NCBI GenBank assembly: GCA_033439265.1
Contig: JAVTVX010000002.1
Coordinates: 4,474,001-4,538,000, forward strand
Source of the DNA: Dillenia suffruticosa
Taxonomy: Eukaryota > Streptophyta > Magnoliopsida > Dilleniales > Dilleniaceae
Length of the DNA: 64,000 bases
Reading direction: 5' to 3'
Part shown: positions 1 through 11,272 of the stretch, in pieces
Numbering within the stretch: the first letter of the stretch is position 1
Layout of the letters: each line of letters starts with the position of its first letter
Notes under the pieces: model-generated
Seen by the model: the letters and a program-made list of their open reading frames with translations, nothing else
Told to the model about the DNA's origin: nothing
The model's database searches: none
Translations under genes and position numbers: made by a program

Positions 1-1848
1 GCACTTTCGGATGGTACTGTAGATACCGGAGGGGTTAGTACATCTTTAGCCACTTGGGCCAAAATTGGATAATATGATGCATTATTTTTTCACCAACCTA
101 ATATATCATATAAATCTATATCATCAAAACTTTCTAATCTAGGTGTTTGTTTATATAAAAGTAATTCATTAAATGATGATGAAGAAGTTCTTTGTTTTTT
201 TCCTAACATGTGTAAGGGATTAAATGAAAATGAAGATGATTGAATACTATTACTACTACTACTAGCTATATTATTAGTATTTAAATTATTAATTTCCTTT
301 TCATATAATTCAAATATTGATTGTAAAGTATGAGATGTTTGTTGTTTTAAAAAATGTGGGTTAATAGACATTTCAGATGAAAAAACTTATGCAAAACAAT
401 CTATTAACATTTCAACACCTTCAACCTTAACACGTGAATCTAATGCACTTGCAACTAAATATAAAATTTGAATTTCTTCATAATATTTTAAAATTTTTGT
501 TTTCATTGAAAGAACAATTTCACCAAATCTTTCTTCATTTTCAAATTAATTAAATACATAAATAATTTTACAAAGATTTGGTAGCATTAAATGAGTAGTT
601 GGATAATAATATCCAGAAAATAATTTTGTACATAAATAAAAATTTCCAATAATTTTGTAAGTGTAGACGCAAATTCAAAAGCGGTATTATCAATAAAACC
701 ATATTCGTAATTTGAATTTGCAAATTCAATTAAAATATTTTGAAAAGGAAGAACACCTTGTAACATGTCATATGTTGAATTCCATCTAGTGTCACATTTC
801 ATTTTAAATTTTTTATATTTTTTGTTATGTAAAATACATAATTGTCTCATTTCTTGAGTTTTTACAGCAGAATTTCTTATTTGATAAATTAAATCGCGAA
901 TAGGTTGTAAAAATAGTTCTCCCACTGCTAAACCATCCTTAACACATAAATTAATTATATGACATGCACATCTAATATGAAAAAAAGCTCCATTTAAAAT
1001 TGTTTTTAAAAAAATTTTTAAACTATTAACCGCAGTGGTATTAGCCAAAGTATTATCAAAAGAAATAGAAAAAATTCTATCACTTATTCCATAATTATAA
1101 ACAACATTTGAAATTATTCTAGCTATATGTGCACCAGAATGTGGAAATTCCCAACGTTGAAAAGCTAAAATTCTTTTTTGTAAAGACCATAAATTATTTA
1201 TCCAATGACATGTTACTACAATATAATATTCTTTTTTATGCTCACTTTTCCAACTATCCGAACTTAATGAAAATTTACATTGATTAGTCATAAATTCTGT
1301 AAGTATACCATTTTTTAATTCCTGATATCTATCTAATGATCTCCTCCTATCGGATTTTTTACTACCTTTTTTATAACCGGGTTGTAAATATTTTTGGACA
1401 TATTCTTCAAATACAGGATCTGCAACTATACTAAGTGGTAATTCTTTTCTTGCTAGCCATTCTATTTGTCCAATTTTTTTTTATCCGAATTATATTTAAA
1501 TGTACCAATTATATTACCTCCCCCCGTAGAAATTTGTGTTTGTTTTGTTTGTGGTAATTTATCTGGATGATTATTAATTAAGTGTCTCTTAAATGTGCCT
1601 ACCCCCCAACCTTTTAAAAATTTATATTTTTGATAACAAATTTTACAAATTGCTTTTTGTTCATCATTTTTTCTTTCAAAAAATGTCCATATATTAAAAT
1701 CATTTTTTTTAATTTGTGTTGTGTTAGATTCAGTGTTACTAAATTCGGTTTCTTTCAAAAAAGTTTCAATATCTATATGATCGGGAATTTCAAAAAATGG
1801 AGGAAGAGGAGATTGTTGAGAAGATTGTGAAGAGTGTGTTCCGGCCAT
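1..1848 (-). pseudogene. hAT transposase with BED zinc finger, broken
   Basis: Reads from an ATG at 1846-1848 on the minus strand. Residues about 50-95 form a BED zinc finger (FNIWTFFER, then CKIC, then HLINNH). After a frame break in a poly-T run near 1480, the frame continues with IEWLARKELPLSIVADPVF and then, at 1291-587, a typical hAT catalytic core: LSSDSWKS, a CHWI segment, SFDNTLANTTAV, HIRCACHIINL and CDTRWNSTYDML. A further break lies near 560. At the window edge the frame reads LYDILGW-stop-KNNASYYPILAQVAKDV, the hATC dimerisation domain, in which the second Trp of the GWW motif has become a TGA stop. The protein would have bound the element's ends and cut and pasted it. It cannot be functional as it stands. 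Confidence 0.82.
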
Positions 1849-2090
1849 TTTATAAAAAAAATTAAGATTAAAATTTTTAAAATAATATATACGATAAAAT
1901 TTTTTAAAGGAAATTTAAAATTAAATTTTTTAAAAAGATAATACAAATGTAATGCAAATGCAAAAAAATAAATATGCAAAAAATTTAAATATACCGATTT
2001 GACGAATACCGCAGTTGTTTTTCGCAAAATCTTGAATGAGCTCCCAACCTTGAAATCTTCTCAAATCTTGATTAATGTAGATAATGGGGT

Positions 2091-2520
2091 ATAAGGTGAT
2101 GAAATGGTGTAAATTTTGATGGAAATGGTGTAGAATTTAATGGAAATGGTAAAAAAAAATGGTGTAGGTAATGTGGTATAAGAGAATAGAAATGGTGTAG
2201 AAATTGGTGGAAATGTAAATAATTATGGAAATGTAAATAATGGAGAAAATGAAAATGGTGTATAAGATGATGAAATGGTGTAAATTTTGATGGAAATGGT
2301 GTAGAATTTAATGGAAATGGTAAAAAAAAATGGTGTAGGTAATATGGTATAAGAGAATAGAAATGGTGTAAAAATTGGTGGAAATGTAAATAATTGTGGA
2401 AATGTAGATAATGGAGAAAAATGAAAATGGTGTATAAGGTGATGAAATGGTGTAAAAATTGATGAAAATGGTGTAGATAATAGTGTAGAAAATGATGGAA
2501 ATGATATAAAAAATGGTAAT
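2091..2520. repeat. Tandem repeat, ~171-bp period, about 2.5 units
   Basis: The phrase ATAAGGTGATGAAATGG recurs at 2091, 2262 (one base changed) and 2434, giving a period of about 171 bases. Each unit is itself built from short words such as GGAAATGGTGTA and GGAAATGTAAAT. Long His/Phe/Leu reading frames across it on the minus strand follow from the repeat composition and are not real proteins. It lies inside the hAT element, between the subterminal block and the transposase. Confidence 0.8.
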
Positions 2521-2739
2521 ACAAAGAAATAATAATGAGAGAATGTAGTAATATTGAGAGAATATAGATGTGAGAGAGAAAGAGAGATTTTGTTGTGGAG
2601 ATTTTGGAAATGGGGTATAAGGTATTTATAGGAAAATTTTTTGACCCTATGGACCAAAATAATCTCAAAAGTAGCCGTTTTATAGCTGTTGGGAGGGGTA
2701 AAATTGGAAAAAAATTTCAAAATTAAAAAAAAGGGGGGA

Positions 2740-3034
2740 AATTTGAACCGGAACCGGTCGGGCCGGGCCGGTTCCGGGCCCGGGCCCGGGCCGGTTCCGT
2801 GCCGGTTCCGGGCCCGTGCCGGTTTCGTGCCGGTTCCGGTCCGGGCCGGTTTTCCAAACTGGGCCGGTTTGGGCCGGTTCCCGGTTCAATTTTTTTGAAC
2901 CGGCCCGGCCCGCTACAGGAAACGGTTCCGGGCCGGGCCGGTTTACTGTAGCCTTGGGCCGGTTCCGGTTTCGGGCTTGACCCGGGCTAGCCGGGCCGGT
3001 TTTCGGGCCCAAACCGGCCCGGTTTCCAGTCTAA
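2740..3034. repeat. GC-rich subterminal repeat block of the hAT element
   Basis: About 300 bases made of reiterated GGGCCGG, CCGGTTCC and CCCGGGCC words, very unlike the AT-rich surroundings. Short palindromic GC words repeated in both orientations near the end of a hAT element usually serve as transposase binding sites and may be densely methylated. Reading frames across it (Pro/Gly/Arg rich) are compositional. Confidence 0.7.
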
Positions 3035-3236
3035 TATTGGAGGGGAAGAGAGATAAATGTTTCAAGGGAAGATAAAAGTGGTCGTTATTCTCCAAATTAT
3101 GTTTTCTGAACTCTCAATTTTCAATTCTCGAGAAACTACCATTTGGGAAGACCTAATCTTGACGACATTGGGAGATCTTTTATAATAACTTAGCTTGAAT
3201 TTGCATTTTTGTATAAAATGAAGTGAAGTTTGGGAT

Positions 3237-3736
3237 TGTTGGTTATTGATGCCCATTATGGGCATTTGGGTAATTAAGGAATGGGGTAACTCCCATCCTT
3301 AATTACCATTAACCAATATTTAGGTAACCCCCCCACCAATTAAGTGAATTGGTCTTACCTTCCTTCTGGGAGAGAAAATAATAGAGGAAACTCTCCTTCT
3401 CCTACCTTGTGGGGTGGACAGCAGCCATGGGAGGAAACCATGATGGAGGTTAGGGTTTTGCACAACACTTCTCAAGAGAGAGAAAAATAGAGAGAGGGAT
3501 GGAGATTTTCGCGTAGGAAAATCTCCCATCGTCAAACGAATTACCGGACATGAGGATTGCGGCGTCGTGGATTTGAGGTGGTGGTTCGACTAACCTCGTG
3601 ATCACCATCCGACCGTGCGATCCGTTCGAGGGATATCGCGACACGGTGGATTTTGGAGACTGCCCTATCGAGGTATTTATCCCAAAAATTCCAATCTATT
3701 TAATTCACGCTTCCGTATGCGCGATTAAATCCAACA
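3237..3736 (+). repeat. 5' LTR of the copia element
   Basis: 500 bases, TG...CA termini with the short inverted repeat TGTTGG/CCAACA. It matches the 3' LTR except at six positions, all transitions. Confidence 0.95.
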
Positions 3737-3737
3737 T

Positions 3738-3749
3738 TGGTATCAGAGC
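3738..3749 (+). other. Primer-binding site (initiator Met tRNA)
   Basis: TGGTATCAGAGC lies one base after the 5' LTR. It is the standard complement of the 3' end of plant initiator methionine tRNA used to prime copia reverse transcription. It is intact. Confidence 0.92.
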
Positions 3750-4259
3750 AGTGGTTGGATTTAATTTAATAATTTTCGGAATTATTTTTGGGATTTTAAA
3801 ATATTGGGGTCCGGATCACGGATGAGTTTCGTGAATTCGAGAACACCGTAGGAATACCCATGGCCCAAGGATTACAAATATATTTTTTATTTAATTTTCG
3901 GAGCATGTTTGGGCCATGAAAAGTCCGGTCGAAATTTGCGACCCTACGGACATAAAACCCTTAGATCTGTGGCTTTAGAGGGCGGATCGATGCATGAAAA
4001 TAATATAAATGAGTTCTTTGCATCTAGATCTATGGTTTTATATATTTTATTATGTGATTTGGGTGCTGGAAACTGGGATTTCCGAATGGCCGCAGAGGGC
4101 CGTGACTGGGGTGGTTGAATCCCACCATTTTTGGGCTTGAATCCTCCTAAAATCAAGTGTAGGATGTTTGGAGGATGCCCACAAATTTTTTCCAGTCGAA
4201 AAATGCAAGAAAAAAAAGCCGGATTGGTGTTTTCCAGAAAACGGGTCGAAAAACCCGTT

Positions 4260-4770
4260 GCAGGACCCGTCGGGCGAAGAAGACCCGACCCAGACCCGCG
4301 GGCGCGTGACACACACGCGCCAGGAGAGCGTCTGACTGGCGCGTGTAGTACACGCGCCACACAGGCGCGTGAACAGGCTGGGGGGTCAGCGGCCGGGTCG
4401 GACCCTGACCCGGACCGACCCGCCACCGACCCGACCGGGTAGGGTCGGACTGTTGACCGAGTCAACGGGTCAACCCTGACCCGTTGACCAACCCGGTCAA
4501 AAACCCGGCTCAACGCGGCTCAGCGCGTGACAGCGCGTGAGCCGCGCGCCGCGACTGGGCGCGCGTGAGCCGAGCCGGCCCTGGCGCGTGGCAGCGCGTC
4601 TGAGCCCCGCCGCGCGTCTAGCGCGTGAGCCAAACTGCTGCCAGTGCGTGGAGGCGCGTGGCAGCGCGTGGAGGCCCACCGCCGGCGCGTGGAGGCGCGC
4701 GGCGGCTCGTGGAGTGCACCGCCGGCGAGCGGCGGCGCGTGTGGGCCCCGGGTGGCGCGTGAAGTCACTC
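4260..4770 (+). repeat. GCGCGTG-rich leader of the copia element
   Basis: A strikingly GC-rich stretch between the primer-binding site and gag. The heptamer GCGCGTG occurs at least 13 times, and its reverse complement CACGCGC at least twice (near 4315 and 4351). Spacing is irregular, often 10 or a few tens of bases. Open frames run through it on both strands, but they reflect the lack of AT-rich stop codons, and none resembles a gag protein. Confidence 0.85.
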
Positions 4771-5439
4771 AAAATTGAATTTTTTCAATTTTTGGGGGGT
4801 CCTATATCCATAAATGTGACTTTTTGTGGGTTTTTGTGCGTCGAATCACAATCCAAATGGTAAGATGCGATTCCAAGTTGTGGTGTATGGTGTCTGTTGA
4901 CTCATACGCTCGCTTTGGGGTCGTACTCAAGTCATTTTGGTCTTGATGATTCGTAGGGCGTACAAAAATGTGATAATAAGCATCTCCAAGTCACATATGT
5001 CTCTCTTAATGCGTTGAGAACTGTCGTATTAAATTTTTTGTAAATTTTTGCAAGGAGAGTAAACTGAATGATATGATCTGCGCGATTTTATCAGTAGATT
5101 CGGTTTATTCTCGAGAGACAAAAATCTAACGGGAATCTGAGGCAAGAGATGATGGGCCCCAGGGTGGGTACCGCGTCTCAGAATATACGAGATAAAGAGA
5201 TCTATCGTGTATGGGATAAAAGATTTGTCAAGTTAGGGCAATGCTTACAGTGGCATACACGATAACTTAATCTCGTTTTTCGAGTCATATTCTATGAACA
5301 TGTCGGTTCGACTCGTCCCATAAGAGCATAGTGTTGCTCTCTTCGGCTCCTATGTGAGGACGCAGAAGAAAAGGGTTAATCATACAATGAAGCAAATGTC
5401 GAGTATGATCACCGAGTTAATATATATGGACGAGTAAAT

Positions 5440-8400
5440 TTCGGATGGAATTTAGGTTCTGGATGTGATCCAGTTTTTACCTGATTCATGGGAAACCGTG
5501 AAATCCTATTTCACATTTGACGAAAGTATTCGTGCTTTCGTTGACGTGAGTACATATTGTGAGCTCGATGAGGAGCACCTAGAGGCGAGTAGGCCACACT
5601 CGAGTCATGCTTATTCAGAGGAGTCAAGTAAGGACTTCCCCGGCGCTAAGCCTAGCGAACGAGACTCGAGATCTAGGTAATAAAAATCATCCGACAAAAC
5701 CGACAACGAGGTACAAGAACGCAAGAAGAAGGAATTTGTTTAGACCAAAGAAATTGCTACGTTTGAGGTAGATTTGGTCATTTCGCTCGTGAGTGTGACG
5801 AGTAGAAATTAATATCCTTCTTCTTTACGTGGTTTGAGATTTGTCTCATTCACTATAATACTCGTTGATTTCTCTCCTTTGAAATCAGGAGCAACCGATC
5901 ACGTAACTCGAGATAGGAGTGCGTAATCCGTCAAGTGAATCCTTAAGTTTGGAGGATTTACGTTAAGGACAGAGCATTCGTCGTTGTCAGAGGGAACGAC
6001 ACTTGCTATGACGTCCTCAATATTGTAGGCATTTGACGGATCTACAAATTTGTACCTTGTCTAAAATTGACTACGATATGCGTGAAATTATTCCATTGTT
6101 TTTAATACGATAATTTTCTGAATTATTCTGGTTTTAATCCATGATGGAATGTATGCAATGGGTGCTACTCCTTGTAATGGTTTTTTGTCGTTCTACTATT
6201 GTCTTTACATTTGATTGCGTAGATGATAATGTAAATGAATGACATAGTAGACTTAGATACATGGGGTAAGAGATAATGAATCGATTAGTAGCGAGAGGTT
6301 TCTTGGACCCGCTGACCAGATTCGAATTACCCGTATGTGAGTTTTGCCTAGCCAGCAAAATGACGAGAAAACCATTTGGCGATGTAATGAGAGCTGGGAC
6401 TCCATTGCAGTTAAACTATTGTGCCTTCCTTCTTTTTATTGTGGTCTTATGAGCATGAGAGTCAGAAATGGAGTTGTGTAGATAATTATAGACGCTTACG
6501 TACGTTTTGGTTCATCTATCTCATCTTGCATAAGTCTGAGGCATTAGACTGCTTCAGGAGGTTCATAAGCGAGATAGAAAATCAGTTAGATTTGAGAGTA
6601 GAGACTCTCAGAATCGAGCGAGAACGCAAGTATTCGTCTAAACTACACATGGGGCTCTGTTTCGAGAAAAGTTTTACGAGACTACTGACTATTAGTCAGT
6701 TTTCCCATTTGAGCTTTGGACAGGGAGGCAGCCTGACCTTAGCCACTTGAGATTATGGGGTTGTGCCACGATTTCTCGCATTCGCACGGTGAGTTAGGCC
6801 CGCGAGAAAATATGTGTTTCTAGGTGAACACGAACGGCACTATAATCGAGATTGAGTCTCGTAATACTATATTTCTTGAGAATGATTTCCCTAAGAGAGG
6901 TGAAATCAATTTGGACCCTACCCTTTATGCGATGGATGAGCCTAGTGGCTCGAGGAGCCCAGCGGCGGGATACAAGAATCCACTATGGATCTTGATCTCA
7001 GTAGGAGCGATCCATCAAGAGGTAAAGATTTTTTCTCTCCTCCTAAGAGTGTCGAGAATGCGTATTTAAACGTTGTTTTCTCGATTGAGGGTGAGACCCT
7101 CATTGCGACTCTAGAGGATGATGAGAAATCTAAAACGGTCCGAGAGGCTCTCGAGAGGATGCAAAATGCCGTTTAATGTAGGCCATAAATGAAAAGAAGA
7201 AATTGATGAAAATCAACGGGGTCTGGGATCTAGTTGATTAGCCTAAGGGCGGAAGGACTATTGGGAACAAGTAGGTTCTCAAAGTCAAGATAAAGGTCAA
7301 CGGATTGATGAAGAGATAAAGAACTCGTCTAGTAACCAAGGGTTACACTTAGACTGAGGGGTGGACTATCGAGGAATCATAGTCCAATTTATCTCGATCC
7401 GTTTATCTTTCAGCGATTGTCACGAACATAGATCAAGAGTCACATCACAAGGACGTAAAGACCGCTTTCGTAGTGGAAGTCAAGATGAGGCGATCTACAT
7501 AGAGCATCCCTTTGGGTTCGTTCTAGTAGATCAGGTGGATAAGGTCTATTGATTTTAGAAATCAAAATACGACCTTAAGCCATCATCTAGAAAGCGGCGC
7601 TTGAGATTTCACGAGAAGGTGATATCTTATGGTTTTGTAATGATCGAGTAGGATCATTGCATATATCTGATACGTCCCGATGACTCCTTTATGAGCATGT
7701 TCGCATATGTAGGTGACATTTTGTTGGCTGGGAACAACAGAGAGTATCCAATGACCATTATAACATGGTTGTGAGGTTTTAGTTCATTCTCAGATTTTGG
7801 ATCCATAGGGATCGCTTAAGAATGGTGTTGACTCTTTAACAAGAGTTTTACATCAGGTAGATTCTTAAACATTTCGAGAATAACGAACACAACCTAAAAG
7901 ATACTCTAATCGCTAAAGATAAAAAGACCTGAATCTTGACACATGCCCTAGAATTTATAAAGAAATAAGGGAGATGAGCAGAATCCCTTATTCCAGTGCA
8001 AAATACATTTCTAGTGTGTGCGATGAGGTATACACGTGTGATATACAATTTGATGTATGCGATGAGGCATACATGACCAGATGTTTATTTAGCAGTCGAT
8101 CTGGTGAGTAGGTATTAATAGAATCCTAGAAGGGATCACTGTAGAGCAGTGAAAAAGGATTCCGAAATATCTCATTTGAACTGCAGAGCTCTCCATGTGT
8201 TACGGATGAGGTGATTTGCGTTTTTTTGTTGGGATTCAGATACTGACTGGAAGTAGTGATCTGAATAAACGCAAAAGGTTTTATCTTCTTAGAGCAGTAA
8301 GAAGAGAACTTATATGTCTCTATTTACGATAGAGACTGAGCTAGTAGTATGCTCAATTGCAGTTCATGAGAATGGTTGACTTCAAAAATTTTTTGGAAGA

Positions 8401-8660
8401 CTTAGGGATTGTGACAGATAGTGGGAGGTCAATGATGATTATTGTGATAATCAGACCGACACTGTCATCAAAAGAGACCCTAAGTGTAATAGCAAAGCCA
8501 AACACATTAATACCGAAGACCACTATGAGAGATATTACCGAGAAGGGTATTGTGACATCTAAGTACACCTCAGCATGAGAGCTGATCTCTTCAGAAAACC
8601 CGTTGTGAGAGATTCCTTTGTGAGGTAAGGAATCATTGGGTTTAGTGTACTTTAACATTT
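5440..8660 (+). pseudogene. Copia gag-pol, degenerate
   Basis: Recognisable pieces in order: gag near 5465-5630 (LPDSWETVKSYF); a CCHC zinc knuckle at 5755-5799 whose second Cys codon is now TGA (CYV-stop-GRFGHFAREC); GAG-pre-integrase near 6300-6370 (CEFCLASKMTRKPF); integrase core near 6490-6640 (FIYLILHKSEALDCF), where the LRSDRGGEY motif has decayed to LRIERERKY; reverse transcriptase near 7360-7760 (KDVKTAF, then IYIEHPFGFV, then MFAYVGDILLAGN), where the YVDD catalytic box is YVGD; and RNase H remnants near 8220-8620. Several frames must be joined to read it, so it makes no polyprotein. Confidence 0.85.
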
Positions 8661-9782
8661 CTCCTTATATACTGTTTTAGATGCTTATTTTAATATATGA
8701 CATGTATGCATTAATGAGTCACATATTTATTTCCTGCATCATTTGTTGTCATATATTGTGATCTTGTGATTAAAAGATGTGTCAGGCAGGCATGGTCGAC
8801 TCTCTCACACGAGTGACCACCTCCGACTCTGAGTGAGCGGAGATGAGACGGATTCTAGTCGTAAGAGGCTTTGAGAGTAGCCCTACTAGAACATAAGTCG
8901 CCCTGATATGTGTTCAGGATGAGGTCATATGCGATATGACCGACATGGAAATACCCACATCCATGTTGCCTGTAAGTAGGCAGTTTGAGATCTCAGATAT
9001 CACCTGCGATTTGTGATATTGTCTTTGAGTTGCTCTCTCTGAGATCTCTGGGTAAAGTCTTGTGTGTAGACTGAGTCCCGTACCTGTACAGTGTTAGAGA
9101 AATCTGACATATGCCCTTTGAGAGATGGGGGAATAACACTGTGGCACGTGTTTCATACCACGTGTGATGAGACGACCATGGGATAGTGGGAGCTATTATT
9201 TGAGACGATAGTTTGATCTTGATCCCCGTTCCCACTGTGTGAGACCTGAGATCCATTGGGTGGGATCTCTTATGCCCTTATTACTTTCGGCTGTCTCTAG
9301 AAGTTTTGGTTCAGTGTTGCTACTTTAGTCTGTTTACCTATGGCCCGGAAGATAAATTGAGGTCTAAGGGGCAGGTCTAGGAAAGCAGCTGAATTGAGAC
9401 CGATAGATTCGAGTTTGGGAAAAGGAAGGCCAATAGACATTACATCATTGTCATGTATTCATAGGTCGACCTATTGTGTTAATCTATGTTGGGATTCAAA
9501 CATAATAATAAATACATAGTCGAGCAAATTGATTGGGGATCACTTTCGATGAGGAAAGTGGCTCGATGGATGTAAATGCATTGAGTCTGGGGTATAACGA
9601 GTTATTTTTATACTAACAGTGACTCTTCGATCATCCTAACAGGTGTATCGAGAGTCTTTGCTTGCAGGTGTACTCGCCGGTCGCACGACGCCCAATCCAG
9701 TATGAAAGTCCAGTAGGGTGATGTGAGAGATCGCATGAGTTACGATCTTGTGAATGACGGAAGTGAAATGCCCTAATGTGCA

Positions 9783-9791
9783 AGTGGGAGA
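9783..9791 (+). other. Polypurine tract of the copia element
   Basis: AGTGGGAGA directly precedes the TGTTGG start of the 3' LTR, the position and composition of a copia polypurine tract that primes plus-strand synthesis. Confidence 0.8.
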
Positions 9792-10291
9792 TGTTGGTTA
9801 TTGATGCCCATTATGGGCATTTGGGTAATTAAGGAATGGGGTAACTCCCATCCTTAATTACCATTAACCAATATTTAGGTAACCCCCCCACCAATTAAGT
9901 GAATTGGTCTTACCTTCCTTCTGGGAGAGAAAATAATAGAGGAAACTCTCCTTCTCCTACCTTGTGGGGTGGACAGCAGCCATGGGAGGAAACCATGATG
10001 GAGGCTAGGGTTTTGCACAACACTTCTCAAGAGAGAGAAAAATAGAGAGAGGGATGGAGATTTTCGCGTAGGAAAATCTCCCATCGTCAAACGAATCACC
10101 GGACATGAGGATTGTGGCGTCGTGGATTTGAGGTGGTGGTTCGACTAACCTCGTGATCACCATCCGACCGTGCGATCCGTTCGAGGGACATCGCGACACG
10201 GTGGATTTTGGAGACTGCCCTATCGAGGTATTTATCCCAAAAATTCCGATCTATTTAATTCACGCTTCCGCATGCGCGATTAAATCCAACA
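9792..10291 (+). repeat. 3' LTR of the copia element
   Basis: 500 bases, nearly identical to the 5' LTR and followed by the GGGAT target duplication at 10292-10296. The six differences (for example T/C in GGTTAGG against GGCTAGG) are all transitions. Confidence 0.95.
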
Positions 10292-10296
10292 GGGAT

Positions 10297-11270
10297 GAAG
10301 AGAAAAGCGAAGGTATTGGTTGCCGAAGGGGAGAGGGTGAGAACTGAATGTATGAAAAATGGAATTTTGGAAGGGGAAAGGGTGACTAAGTGGACAAGGA
10401 GAGAGAATATATCAGGATTTCTGGGAGAGAGAGAGAGAGATAGAGAGAGAGAAAGAAAGGAGAGAGAATTTGAAGTTTTGGTCATGTAGCACAATAGGGT
10501 CCACGTCCTCAAAAGGCATAAAAGAAAAAAAAAAAAAAAAACTCGTCTAGGACAACGGTTTAAGCATCGTGAAGCCTTTAACTCTAGAATACAAATTAAT
10601 TTCATATTTAATCCCTAAATTAATATTTGACCTACAAGACAATGGGGAAAGAGCTCTAATTGCACTAACCTTATTTAATGCCAGTGGACTTACCCATTCT
10701 TTTATAATGTTCACTCATGAGAACCGCATCAGCCAATTACTTTGGAGTTCAATGACCTTAGTTTTTCGAAATTGACAAAGAGCCCGTCCATCCCATCATC
10801 AGCCAATTACTTTGGAGTTCAATGACCTTAGTTTTTCGAAATTGACAAAGAGCCCGTCCATCCCATTATAAGCTAATAGCACGGGACCCCCCTCCGGTAT
10901 AAACTAACAAACCACGTCATGCACCTGCATCTAATTGGTCGACATAGTTTAAGTAATATCTTAAATTTAAATTTTATATACAAAAAAATAGATATTATGA
11001 AGAATTTATTTTTTAAAAATTCAATTTCATTCGAATCAAATTTATTCAGATTTAACATGATTAATAAATAAAAATAATTTATTAAAAAAGATAAACCACA
11101 CATTTCCTCCTTCCCAAGAATAAACCAAACTTGCTAATTGCATAATTATAATTAGATGAGGATTATTGTATCCGGTCTAACCCAAAATGAGTTAGGATAT
11201 GATGTCACAATAAGATAATAGAAAAAGGAAAAAGAAAACCATGCAACAGTAGCAACTGTAATTCACTCTA
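10297..11270. other. Intergenic, GA-rich then AT-rich, with a 70-bp duplication
   Basis: No gene is visible. The stretch holds a GA-rich microsatellite at about 10424-10460, an A18 run near 10532, and an exact tandem duplication at 10727-10866. The DNA just left of the copia element (3035-3236) is the other half of the original insertion site. Confidence 0.6.
10727..10866. repeat. Exact 70-bp tandem duplication
   Basis: 10727-10796 and 10797-10866 are identical, starting CATCAGCCAATTAC and ending CCGTCCATCCCAT. Perfect identity points to a recent duplication. Confidence 0.93.
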
Positions 11271-11272
11271 CC

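Larger units (their letters stand above)
1..3034 (-). mobile_element. hAT-family DNA transposon, partial and broken
   Basis: A hAT (Ac-like) element running on the minus strand and cut by the left edge of the window. In order from its 5' end it has a GC-rich subterminal block (about 3034-2740), an AT-rich tandem-repeat stretch (about 2520-2090), and a transposase reading frame from 1848 down to base 1. The last bases of the window edge encode the start of the C-terminal hAT dimerisation domain. The GC-rich block full of CCGG and GGGCCGG words is typical of subterminal transposase-binding repeats in plant hAT elements. I could not fix the terminal inverted repeat or an 8-bp target duplication, because the other end lies outside the window. 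Confidence 0.8.
3237..10291 (+). mobile_element. Complete Ty1/copia LTR retrotransposon with dead coding region
   Basis: Two 500-bp LTRs (3237-3736 and 9792-10291) begin TGTTGG and end CCAACA. They are flanked by the 5-bp target duplication GGGAT at 3232-3236 and 10292-10296. A primer-binding site follows the 5' LTR and a polypurine tract precedes the 3' LTR. The internal order gag, zinc knuckle, GAG-pre-integrase, integrase, reverse transcriptase, RNase H is the copia order, but every domain has stops or frameshifts. A 500-bp GC-rich leader (4260-4770) and about 1.1 kb of non-coding DNA before the 3' LTR complete it. The LTRs differ at six sites, so insertion was fairly recent. Confidence 0.95.

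Noticed and set aside
2072..2720. Long His/Phe/Leu-rich frames on the minus strand
   Set aside because: They translate a low-complexity tandem repeat and two overlapping frames look alike, so they are compositional.
2680..3012. Pro/Gly/Arg-rich 110-residue frame
   Set aside because: It is a translation of the CCGG-rich hAT subterminal repeat.
3944..4513. A 189-residue open frame on the minus strand, and overlapping frames on both strands, in the copia leader
   Set aside because: They arise because GC-rich repeats contain few stop codons. No domain is seen and the composition is Arg/Ala/Pro-biased in every frame.
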